DNA of 64,000 nucleotides, taken from the NCBI RefSeq assembly GCF_014649495.1, contig NZ_BMTD01000007.1:310001-374000 (forward strand). Reading direction: 5' to 3'. The notes under the pieces were generated by a model. It saw only the letters and a program-made list of their open reading frames with translations. It made no database searches and had not been told where the DNA came from. Below are positions 44,266-51,677 of the stretch, in pieces; the first letter of the stretch is position 1; the number at the start of each line of letters is the position of its first letter. Made by a program: the position numbers and the translations under genes. Source of the stretch: Streptomyces filipinensis. GTDB lineage: Bacteria; Actinomycetota; Actinomycetes; Streptomycetales; Streptomycetaceae.

Positions 44266-44865
44266 ATGACCGAACCGGATCCGAAAGCGGACCTTCTCCG
44301 TTACCTGCGGGACGGGCGCCACGCCCTGTTGTGGAAGCTCGACGGGCTGTCGGAATACGACATCCGCCGCCCGCTGACCCCCACCGGCACGAACCTGCTG
44401 GGCCTGGTCAAACATGTCGCCGGCGTGGAGCTGGCGTACTTCGGCGACACGTTCGGGCGGCCGTTCTTCGACGAGGATCCGCCCTCCTGGTGGTACACGG
44501 AGGACGCGGAACCCAACGCGGACATGTGGGCCACCGCCGACGAGTCACGCGAAGAGATCGTCGGTCTGTATCACCAGGCATGGGAGCACGCCGACCACAC
44601 GATCGCGGCGCTGACGCTCGACGCGACCGGTCACGTCCCGTGGTGGCCGGAGGGACGACGAGAGGTGACACTGCACCACGTCCTGGTGCGCGTGATCACC
44701 GACACCCAGCGGCACGCCGGCCACGCGGACATCGTGCGAGAGCTCATCGACGGAACCGTCGGGTACCTCAAGGGCAACGACAACGTCCCGGAGGGGGACC
44801 GGGCGTCGCGGGAGGAACACCGACGCCGCCTGGAGCGCGTGGCGCGCGAAGCCGGCAACGGCTGA
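44266..44865 (+). CDS. DinB-family (DUF664) protein
   Basis: This 199-residue protein starts MTEPDPKADLLRYLRDGRHA. The four-helix DinB/YfiT pattern is clear: LLWKLDGLSEYDIRRPLTPT, LLGLVKHVAGVELAYFGDTF, then TLHHVLVRVITDTQRHAGHA. The His in LVKHVAG, with those in the VLVRVITDTQRHAGHAD segment, forms the usual three-His metal site. Some relatives are mycothiol- or bacillithiol-dependent transferases, so a thiol transferase role is possible. It stands alone. Confidence 0.87.
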   Translation: MTEPDPKADLLRYLRDGRHALLWKLDGLSEYDIRRPLTPTGTNLLGLVKHVAGVELAYFGDTFGRPFFDEDPPSWWYTEDAEPNADMWATADESREEIVGLYHQAWEHADHTIAALTLDATGHVPWWPEGRREVTLHHVLVRVITDTQRHAGHADIVRELIDGTVGYLKGNDNVPEGDRASREEHRRRLERVAREAGNG

Positions 44866-45076
44866 CACCGCGCTGCCGCCCCCTGAACGGCCCGGGGCCG
44901 GTGACCGCCAAAAGCCCGTTGTCACCCCCGGGTTCGGAAGGTAACGGTCCGGTTCCGGAGTGGGGCGGGAGTCGCCGCCTGTGCGAGGGGGGTCGATAGC
45001 GTGGCCCGGCGATCGTCTCGGTGTGCGCTGCGCAGGGCGGTCGCCGAACGTACACACGAAACGGGGATACCTCGCC

Positions 45077-46147
45077 ATGGCTCACTCGGCCCGCTCCGCC
45101 CACATACTCCGTCCCTGGCGCATCGGCGTGCTCGCCGCGGCCGTGTTCTCGGCCGCGGCTTCCCTGACCGGATGCTCCACCGACAGGGCTTCCGGGCACG
45201 CGGACGCCGTGCCGGCCGAGAGGCCGTTGCTCACCGAGGCCGAGGCGAACCAGACGGTGGACGCGTACCAGACGGTCAACAACCAGGCCAACGCCAAGCG
45301 TTCCGCCTCCCTCATGGCGAAGGCCGAAGGCGGCGCTGTCCTCGCGATGGACCAGGCGTACTTCACGCAGGTCCCAGCCCTCGACAAGAGCGACGTCACG
45401 GACAACCTCGCTCCGTTCGTGTACGTCCACCGCACGTTCTACATCCCGCCGGCCTCCGCGAAGGCCAACTGGTTCCTGGTGCGCACCCAGGGCGCGCAAC
45501 TCACCCATGGCAAGCCGGGCAAGCTCTGGTCGAAGGACATCCGGTTCCTCGTCTTCAAGCGCTCCGGTGACGGCTGGCGGATGGTCGTGGCCCGTGACTT
45601 CGAAGGGTCTGAGCTGTCCAAGGTGCCGCACATCGCGCTCGACAGGGCCGGGCTGATGAAGGTCGCCGACCCCGACACCGAGATCGGCAGGACGGCGCCC
45701 TCACAGCTGCCGCGACTGGTCACCGACCTGTGGGTGACAGGCGGCCGCGACACCCCGCTCGCCGACACCCCGGCCCGACGCACCGGCAGGTCCTGGTACA
45801 CCGAGCGGAACGACAACCTGGGCGGGCACGCCTGGGTCGACTTCAAGAAGAGCACCCCCCGTGCCGGGGACGTCTTCGCCGCGAAGACCGCCGACGGCGG
45901 TGCGCTGGTGCTGTCCGACAGCGCTGTCGAGGAGACCTTCCTCGCCAAGGACCTGCAGTCCTACATCGGCCTCGGCGACTCGGACAAGCCGTTCGTCAAG
46001 CGCGACCCGAACGCGCATATGTACAAGGTCGTGCGCCACTACGCACAGACGGAGATCGGAACCATCTCCGCGGACGGGAAACCCGCCGTCTACTCCATCG
46101 GCACCCAGGTGACCAAGGTCGACGCCACACCGACAGCCGACATCTGA
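45077..46147 (+). CDS. Secreted lipoprotein of unknown function
   Basis: This 356-residue protein starts at ATG 45077. A signal peptide ends in the lipobox ASLTGC with Cys33, so the protein is anchored to the outer face of the membrane. The body contains no motif I can name: ANQTVDAYQTVNNQANAKRS, LAMDQAYFTQVPALD and a later YIGLGDSDKPFVKRDPNAHM look like a structured extracellular domain. It precedes the secreted peptidase gene by 178 nt on the same strand, separated by a hairpin. Confidence 0.75.
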   Translation: MAHSARSAHILRPWRIGVLAAAVFSAAASLTGCSTDRASGHADAVPAERPLLTEAEANQTVDAYQTVNNQANAKRSASLMAKAEGGAVLAMDQAYFTQVPALDKSDVTDNLAPFVYVHRTFYIPPASAKANWFLVRTQGAQLTHGKPGKLWSKDIRFLVFKRSGDGWRMVVARDFEGSELSKVPHIALDRAGLMKVADPDTEIGRTAPSQLPRLVTDLWVTGGRDTPLADTPARRTGRSWYTERNDNLGGHAWVDFKKSTPRAGDVFAAKTADGGALVLSDSAVEETFLAKDLQSYIGLGDSDKPFVKRDPNAHMYKVVRHYAQTEIGTISADGKPAVYSIGTQVTKVDATPTADI

Positions 46148-46282
46148 GGCGTGTGCGCTGCCCACGCGCGGCGGATGGCGATCAGGCCGTTCCGGTTCTC
46201 CTCCGCACGTCTCTTTCCGGGTACGCCGGGAGTCGTAGCAAGTCTGCCCCAGAGATGGATTCGTGCGCTCCGCCGACACGAA

Positions 46283-46324
46283 ATGGTCGTTCCGACCTGG
46301 AAGTTGACCGAAAGGAACGACCAT
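46283..46324 (+). promoter_or_regulatory. Hairpin covering the ribosome binding site of the secreted peptidase gene
   Basis: ATGGTCGTTCC (46283-46293) is exactly complementary to GGAACGACCAT (46314-46324), with a 20-nt loop. The 3' arm contains most of the AAGGAA ribosome site (46312-46317) and ends 1 nt before the GTG start. In RNA it would hide the translation start; as DNA it could be an operator. Confidence 0.6.
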
Positions 46325-46325
46325 C

Positions 46326-47900
46326 GTGCGGATAGGACGCATGGCGCCGCTGCTCACCGCGGGGATCACGGCAACGCTGCTTCCCGCCCTCACGCCGACG
46401 GCACAGGCAGCCCCGGCGGAGCCGCTGAAGAGATTCGAGAACCAGAGGCCGGCCTGGCATCGATGCGACGCGTCGCAGCCCGCGGCGTTCCAGTGCGCCG
46501 CCGTCCGGGTGCCGCTGGACTACAGCCGCCCCGACGCCGGGACGATCAAGCTGGCGGTCTCCCGTATGAAGACCGGCGTCCCCGGCAAACGGCACGGCGC
46601 GATCCTCTTCAACCCCGGTGGTCCGGGCGACGAGGGCCTGGAGATGCCGGTCATGATGAAGGCCGCGCTGCCCGAGAAGGTCCGTGAGCAGTACGACCTG
46701 ATCGGGTTCGACCCGCGCGGCGTGGGCCGTAGCACCCCGCTCACCTGCGGTCTCACGCGCACGGAACAGAACTTCGAACACCCCTACAAGGCAGCGACGT
46801 TCAGCCGGGACGTCACGTGGGCCCGCGGCGTCGCCGACAAGTGCCGTGCCAGGAACGGTGACGGGCTCGCGCACTTCACCACCCGCAACACCGCCCGCGA
46901 CATGGACGTCATCCGCGCCGTCCTGGGGGAGAGGAAGATCTCCTACCTGGGCTACTCCTACGGTACCTACCTGGGGGCCGTCTACGCGCAGATGTTCCCC
47001 ACCCGGACCGACCGTTTCGTACTGGACAGCGCGGTCGACCCCGCACGGGTGTGGCGCGGCATGATCCAGATCTGGGCGCGGGGCACCGAGCCGGCGTTCA
47101 CCCGGTGGACGAAGTGGACCGCCCGGCGCGACCGCACCTACAGACTCGGCAACACGCCGGCCAAGGTGAGGAAGACGTTCTGGGACCTGATCGCCCGGGC
47201 CGACCGCTCTCCGATCGAGCAGGACGGCGCGAAACTCACCGGGGACGACATCCGGTCCACCCTGCGCGCCGAATTCTTCAGCCCCAGGTCCGCGGCCGAG
47301 GCGGTCGTCGACCTCAAGAAGGCCGCCGACCGCCACACGGATTCGCTCGCGCCGCACCAGCGACTGGAACCGCGCTTCGCGAAGGCCCCCGCCGCACAGC
47401 CGCCGGCCGACAACGGCTCGGTGGCCTTCTGGGCCGTGGTCTGCGGCGACACCGCGGCCTGGCCACGCGACCCCGAGCAGTATCGGCGCGACGCGATCCG
47501 GGACAAGGCCGCGTACCCCCTCTACGGCGACTTCGCCTCCAACATCACCCCTTGCGCGTTCTGGAGCGAGCCGGCCGAGTCCGTCACCAAGGTGGACAAC
47601 AAGGTCGGTCTGCTCACCGTCCAGAACCAGTGGGACTCCCAGACCCCCCTGGCCAGCGGCCTCGGCATGCATCACGCCCTGAAGGGCTCACGCATGGTCT
47701 ACGTCAAGGGCGGCGAGGGCCACGGCGTCTACGGCACGGACCCGAACTCCTGCTCCGACCGCACCGTCGACGCCTACCTGAGCACCGGGAGGCTCCCGGC
47801 ACGGGACGTCACCTGCAAGCCGTCCGGCCGCCCGAGCCCCGGCGTGCTGCCCCGCATCGTCCCCGCGCCGCGGCACACACCGCAGCCGCCCCGCTTCTGA
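46326..47900 (+). CDS. Secreted tripeptidyl-aminopeptidase-like alpha/beta hydrolase
   Basis: This 524-residue protein starts at GTG 46326. The signal peptide ends PTAQAAP. The serine hydrolase core shows ILFNPGGPGDEG for the oxyanion region, YDLIGFDPRGVGRSTPL, the nucleophile elbow LGYSYGTYLG with Ser211, and the TAP-like C-terminal domain with NQWDSQTPLASG (Asp) and GEGHGVYG (His). Six or more Cys suit an extracellular fold. Streptomyces tripeptidyl aminopeptidases of this S33 group release N-terminal peptides from secreted proteins. Confidence 0.9.
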   Translation: MRIGRMAPLLTAGITATLLPALTPTAQAAPAEPLKRFENQRPAWHRCDASQPAAFQCAAVRVPLDYSRPDAGTIKLAVSRMKTGVPGKRHGAILFNPGGPGDEGLEMPVMMKAALPEKVREQYDLIGFDPRGVGRSTPLTCGLTRTEQNFEHPYKAATFSRDVTWARGVADKCRARNGDGLAHFTTRNTARDMDVIRAVLGERKISYLGYSYGTYLGAVYAQMFPTRTDRFVLDSAVDPARVWRGMIQIWARGTEPAFTRWTKWTARRDRTYRLGNTPAKVRKTFWDLIARADRSPIEQDGAKLTGDDIRSTLRAEFFSPRSAAEAVVDLKKAADRHTDSLAPHQRLEPRFAKAPAAQPPADNGSVAFWAVVCGDTAAWPRDPEQYRRDAIRDKAAYPLYGDFASNITPCAFWSEPAESVTKVDNKVGLLTVQNQWDSQTPLASGLGMHHALKGSRMVYVKGGEGHGVYGTDPNSCSDRTVDAYLSTGRLPARDVTCKPSGRPSPGVLPRIVPAPRHTPQPPRF

Positions 47901-47942
47901 CACGACCGCCCGCGCCGGTGGCGTGCCCGGCTCCCCTCGCGG

Positions 47943-48632
47943 TCAGGACAGAGTGCCCTGCTCGCAGACCCGGCGGGCGACCTCGCGGAGCTTGATGTTG
48001 TTCTCCTGCGAATAGCGGCGCAGCACGTCGAACGCCTCCTTCTCGGTGAGGTGGTGGCTGCCCATGAGGATGCCCATCGCCTCGCCGATCACGTGGCGGG
48101 TGGCGACGGCGTGTTCCATCTGGGCGTGGGTGCGGGCGCTGGAGAACGCGACCGCCGCATGCGAGGCCAGCAGCCAGCCGGCCAGTTCGCTGGCGTGGGT
48201 GAAGGCACCGGGCCTGCGCGAGTAGATGTTCAGGGCGCCCAGTTCCTCGTCCTCGGTGTACAGCAGGAACCCCATCATGCTGCCCACACCCAGCTGACGG
48301 GCCTGGGGTGCGAAGGCGGGCCAGCGCGGCTCCTCCCGGGTGAAGTCGGCGATTCGGAAGACCGGCTCCCGTGTCCCGTTGCGCGCCGCGTCGAAGCACG
48401 GTCCCTCACCCAACCGCTCCTGCAGTCGGTCACTGTCGACGACGAGCTGTCGGGTGGGCGCCAGCGTCTGCACCTTCGTGCCGTGCAGCACCAGGATGCC
48501 GGCCGCGTCACAGCCCTCGACCAGCTCGGTGGCCGAGTCGGTGATCCGTTCCAGGGTGGAGGCGACCGACTCCTGTGCCAGGAGATCCCGCGCCATCGAC
48601 GCCATCTGCTGCGCGAACCGAGCCCAGTCCAT
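47943..48632 (-). CDS. GAF-ANTAR RNA-binding response protein
   Basis: This 229-residue protein starts MDWARFAQQMASMARDLLAQ behind GGAAGG. A GAF domain (about 10-150) includes CDAAGILVLHGTKVQTLAPT and FTREEPRWPAFAPQA. The C-terminal ANTAR domain (about 165-225) has RHVIGEAMGILMGSHHLTEK and AFDVLRRYSQENNIKLREVA, the helix pattern that binds paired hairpins in leader RNAs to prevent termination. It therefore couples a small-molecule or redox signal to transcript read-through. No target is apparent in this window. Confidence 0.9.
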   Translation of the reverse strand: MDWARFAQQMASMARDLLAQESVASTLERITDSATELVEGCDAAGILVLHGTKVQTLAPTRQLVVDSDRLQERLGEGPCFDAARNGTREPVFRIADFTREEPRWPAFAPQARQLGVGSMMGFLLYTEDEELGALNIYSRRPGAFTHASELAGWLLASHAAVAFSSARTHAQMEHAVATRHVIGEAMGILMGSHHLTEKEAFDVLRRYSQENNIKLREVARRVCEQGTLS

Positions 48633-48840
48633 CGCGGTCCTTCCCTCCCGGTTCGTCTCGCCGAGCCGTCTCCCCAGCATTCCACGCGAGCCGAACGGCG
48701 CGCATGTGACAGATCCCGACTCCCCACCCGGCGGGCCGACAATCGGCAGAACGGCTCAGTGCCCCGGGTGATGCGCGCGCCGGGAGGGGACGGCCGCCCG
48801 GGCGGAGGACCCTGGGCGGCGGGGTGGAGGACCAAGACCG

Positions 48841-48872
48841 AGTGCCCGAGTGCCCGAGTGCCCGAGTGTCCG
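48841..48872 (+). repeat. Four tandem 8-bp units AGTGCCCG
   Basis: Three perfect copies and a fourth with one change (AGTGTCCG) lie in the intergenic space upstream of the GAF-ANTAR gene and downstream of the ferredoxin gene. It is a small slippage-prone microsatellite; no function is assigned. Confidence 0.8.
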
Positions 48873-48915
48873 GTCGCCGGCGCGACGATGCCCAGACGGC
48901 TCGGGGCGTCGGGGT

Positions 48916-49137
48916 TCACTCGCGGGGACCGATCTCCCTCCCCTCCGCGTCCCGCACCGTGATGGCCAGCACCGGGCAGATGTCGGCGGCCTCCAAGGCG
49001 CGGTCGTCGGGCTCCGCGATGCGCTCGTTCAGGGGGCGGGCATGGTCGTCGTCGAGGGTGAACAGGTCCGGTGCGGCCCCGGCACACATCCCGGAGCCGA
49101 TACAGCGGTCGGAGGCGATGTGCAGCTGCCAGCTCAT
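48916..49137 (-). CDS. 3Fe-4S-type ferredoxin, P450 partner
   Basis: This 73-residue ferredoxin begins MSWQLHIASDRCIGSGMC. The cluster ligands are C-IGSGM-C and a later CP in AADICPVLAI, with no second Cys in the first loop, which marks the 3Fe-4S/4Fe-4S type that serves actinobacterial P450s. It starts 6 nt after the P450 stop and belongs to the same transcript, so it is the likely electron donor to that P450. Confidence 0.92.
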   Translation of the reverse strand: MSWQLHIASDRCIGSGMCAGAAPDLFTLDDDHARPLNERIAEPDDRALEAADICPVLAITVRDAEGREIGPRE

Positions 49138-49143
49138 GGGTCC

Positions 49144-50334
49144 TCACCACCCCACCGGCATGACACGGGGGCCACGTACCAGCATCTCGGTCTTCCACGT
49201 GATGTCTCCGGCGACATGCAGCCGGGGGAAGCGGGCCATCAGCGCGCCGATGGCCTCCTGGAGTTCGAGGCGGGCCAGGGGAGCCCCGAGGCAATGGTGG
49301 ACGCCGTGGCCGAAGCCCAGATGGGCGTTGCCGCTCCGGGAGATGTCGAGCGTGCCGGCCGCGGTGAAGCGCAGCGCGTCCCGGTTGGCGGCGCCGATGG
49401 CGACCAGGACCGGTTCCCCGGCCCGCACCAGGGTCCCACCGACCTCGATGTCCTCGGTGGCGTAACGGGGCTGACCGGCGCCGCTGCCCAGCGGCACGAA
49501 GCGCAGCAGCTCCTCGATCGCGCCGGTGATGAGCGCGGGCTCGGCACGCAGGCGGGACAGCGCCTTTGGATGGTCGAGCAGGGTGAGCACGAAGTTCGGG
49601 ATCTGGGTGGCGGTGGTCTCGTGGCCGGCGACGAGGATGCCGACACACAGGTCGACGAGCTCCAGCTCGGACAGCCGGTCGTCGTGGTCCCGCGCCTCGA
49701 TCAGCGCAGTCATCAGGTCGTCCCGGGGCTGCGCCCGGTGCGCGGTGATCAACCGTGCCATGTACGCCCGCAGCTCTTCACGATTGCGGTCGAACTGCTC
49801 GGCGGTGAGCGAGCTGGTGGACAGTGCCGCGTCGCTCCACGCGCGGAACCGCGGACGGTCCGCCTCCGGCACCCCGAGGAGGCGGCAGATCACCGCGACC
49901 GGAATGGGCAGGGCGTACCTCTCGACCAGATCGGCCGGCGGCCCTGCCGCTTCCATCTCGTCCAGCAGGGCCGATGTCAGTTCCCTGACCCGCGGGCGGA
50001 GCTTCTCGACCTGGCGGACCGTGAAGGCCTTGGCGACCAGGGAGCGCAGCCGGGTGTGGTCGGGCGGGTCCATGCTGAGGATCCCGCTGTCCCGACTGCC
50101 CTCGGAGGCGCGCGGCTCGTCGCGTTCGAGGCCCATGGCCCGGCTGAAGCGCTGGTCACCGAGGACGAGCCGGGCGTCCGCGTAGCGGGTCGCGAGCCAG
50201 GCCGGCTCCCCGTACGGCAGCTGGACGCGTAACAGTCCCGGGGTGTCCCGGGCTCGTGCGTACGCGTCGGACAGGGCGAGGTCCCGGCTTGAGTTGAAGG
50301 GGTAGGCGAGGGGTGTGCGGTCCGTTGTCGTCAC
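49144..50334 (-). CDS. Cytochrome P450 (CYP105/107-like soluble bacterial type)
   Basis: This 396-residue P450 starts at GTG 50334 behind GGGAGG. The I-helix oxygen-activation motif is AGHETT, the K-helix ExxR is in AIEELLRF, and the heme loop FGHGVHHCLGAPLARLEL provides thiolate Cys348. It has no membrane anchor. Encoded with a ferredoxin and divergent from a TetR gene, it is an inducible monooxygenase; the substrate, perhaps a xenobiotic or secondary metabolite, is unknown. Typical length for the class. Confidence 0.94.
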   Translation of the reverse strand: MTTTDRTPLAYPFNSSRDLALSDAYARARDTPGLLRVQLPYGEPAWLATRYADARLVLGDQRFSRAMGLERDEPRASEGSRDSGILSMDPPDHTRLRSLVAKAFTVRQVEKLRPRVRELTSALLDEMEAAGPPADLVERYALPIPVAVICRLLGVPEADRPRFRAWSDAALSTSSLTAEQFDRNREELRAYMARLITAHRAQPRDDLMTALIEARDHDDRLSELELVDLCVGILVAGHETTATQIPNFVLTLLDHPKALSRLRAEPALITGAIEELLRFVPLGSGAGQPRYATEDIEVGGTLVRAGEPVLVAIGAANRDALRFTAAGTLDISRSGNAHLGFGHGVHHCLGAPLARLELQEAIGALMARFPRLHVAGDITWKTEMLVRGPRVMPVGW

Positions 50335-50348
50335 TGCTGCCTCCCTTG

Positions 50349-50366
50349 TGTAAGCACCTGCTTACA
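50349..50366. promoter_or_regulatory. TetR operator TGTAAGCA-CC-TGCTTACA
   Basis: Perfect 8-bp arms with a 2-bp centre occupy the transcription start area of the P450 promoter, directly after its -10. It is the evident binding site for the divergently encoded TetR protein. Confidence 0.8.
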
Positions 50367-50395
50367 AAGCTAGGAGGCACTCACCGAGCGGTCAA
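50367..50395 (-). promoter_or_regulatory. P450-ferredoxin promoter
   Basis: On the minus strand TTGACC (50395-50390), a 17-bp spacer and TAGCTT (50372-50367) form a vegetative-type promoter. The leader to the GTG start would be about 25 nt and contains the operator. Confidence 0.65.
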
Positions 50396-50474
50396 CGACG
50401 CTAACCAGCCGTTACCCTGACGGCTTCTCGGCGGGCACGAGCGGGCTCACGGCGGACGGCAGAAGGAGCAGAGG

Positions 50475-51143
50475 GTGGACATCGGCGAGCACACGCGGCA
50501 CCAGGACCGGCCCGGCGGCGGTCCCGCGGGCGAGGACTCCCCGCACCGCACGCGTGATGCCCGGGGGACCCGGCTGCGCATCCTGCAGGCGGCCGGCGCG
50601 GTCTTCGCCGAGCGCGGGTACGAGGCGGCCACCGTCCGTGACATCGCCGGACGCGCCGGGGTGAACCAGGCCCTCATATTCCGCTACTTCGGATCCAAGC
50701 AAGCCCTGCTGACCGAGGTCATGGCCCAGGGAGGCAAGGAGCAGCTGGTCAGCACGCCCCCGGACCTGCTGTTCGAGACCGCGCTGCGCGGTGTCCTCGC
50801 GGAGGGCGGCAAACCGGACGCGGACCGGCTGCTGGCCGTGTACCTGCGCTCCATCGGCAGCGCCGACGCCGCCCCGGACACCGTCCGCGCGCTGGGGGAG
50901 GAGTACGCCGCCGCCCTCGCCGCCCTCTCCTCGGCCGACGACGGCGAGCTGCGCGCGCAGCTCGCCATGGCCTGGCTGCTCGGCATCGGCCTGATGCGGG
51001 TGGTGGTCGGCCAGGAGCCGCTGGCGAGCGCGGAACCGGACGAGATCTGCGGCCATGTCCTCACGGCACTGGAAGGACTCCTGGGCGACGGGAAGACGCC
51101 CGGGGGACGAGCGGCGGAGCGACAGCCGGAAGAGCGGCGGTAG
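50475..51143 (+). CDS. TetR-family regulator of the P450 operon
   Basis: This 222-residue regulator starts at GTG 50475 behind AGAAGGAG. The helix-turn-helix is TVRDIAGRAGVNQALIFRYF, after LRILQAAGAVFAERGYEAA. The C-terminal part is a variable TetR ligand domain with ADRLLAVYLRSIGSADAAPD and AQLAMAWLLGIGLMRVVVGQ. It is divergent from the P450 with a palindrome between them, so it most likely represses the P450-ferredoxin pair until a ligand binds. Confidence 0.93.
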   Translation: MDIGEHTRHQDRPGGGPAGEDSPHRTRDARGTRLRILQAAGAVFAERGYEAATVRDIAGRAGVNQALIFRYFGSKQALLTEVMAQGGKEQLVSTPPDLLFETALRGVLAEGGKPDADRLLAVYLRSIGSADAAPDTVRALGEEYAAALAALSSADDGELRAQLAMAWLLGIGLMRVVVGQEPLASAEPDEICGHVLTALEGLLGDGKTPGGRAAERQPEERR

Positions 51144-51677
51144 TCCGGACCGCCGCCGACCACCGGGGAGGCCCGGCGCGCGGCCGTCCGTGCCCCACCT
51201 CAGGTTCTCGCCGCGGACCGCAGGCCGAGCCGGGGCCGGGCGGCCGGCGAGCCCGGCGGCTTCGGTGCATGATGTCCTGCCCACGGTCACGGGCCGAATC
51301 AGCCCGATCGAGGCGAGCGCCGGGGCGCGGCCCGAACCGGGCACCGGGCCGTTCGGGGCCGACGTCGGGGCGGGCGAGCCGCGCGCGGGGCTCAGCCGCT
51401 TTCCCGGGTCAGAGCGCGGACGCGGTGCGGGCCGAGCACGGGCTGCCGCATCCAGGGGGCGGGTCGCCGGGCCGATCCTCCGCCCGCCCCGCGCCGCCAT
51501 GAATCCCTGCCACGGCGTCCTGAACGGCATGGACGGCCAGGAAATTGAAAATGTCACGACGGCCGAAAAGCGCCCGCCGCGGGCGCACCGGAAGTTTTGA
51601 CCGGTCATGCTGTGAAACATTCGGGCGAGATTGCATGACGCGCACCCGTTGCGTAACCCCCTTGAAAGGGAAACGAG
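51144..51677. other. 534-bp leader region of the six-gene AfsA/PEP-synthase-like operon
   Basis: No credible gene is found; a 33-codon frame (51499-51600, beginning MNPCHGVLNG) lacks a ribosome site. The last 130 bp are unusually AT-rich for this genome and probably hold the operon promoter; TTGACC at 51597-51602 is a possible -35 without a clear -10. The ribosome site AAAGGGA (51665-51671) precedes a TTG start. Confidence 0.4.

Noticed and set aside
48841..48872. Possible phase-variation microsatellite controlling the ferredoxin or GAF-ANTAR gene
   Set aside because: The unit lies outside both genes and not within a visible promoter; four copies of 8 bp are too few to infer switching.
51499..51600. 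A 33-codon leader-peptide-like frame before the six-gene operon
   Set aside because: No ribosome site and no attenuator-type codon run or paired hairpins.
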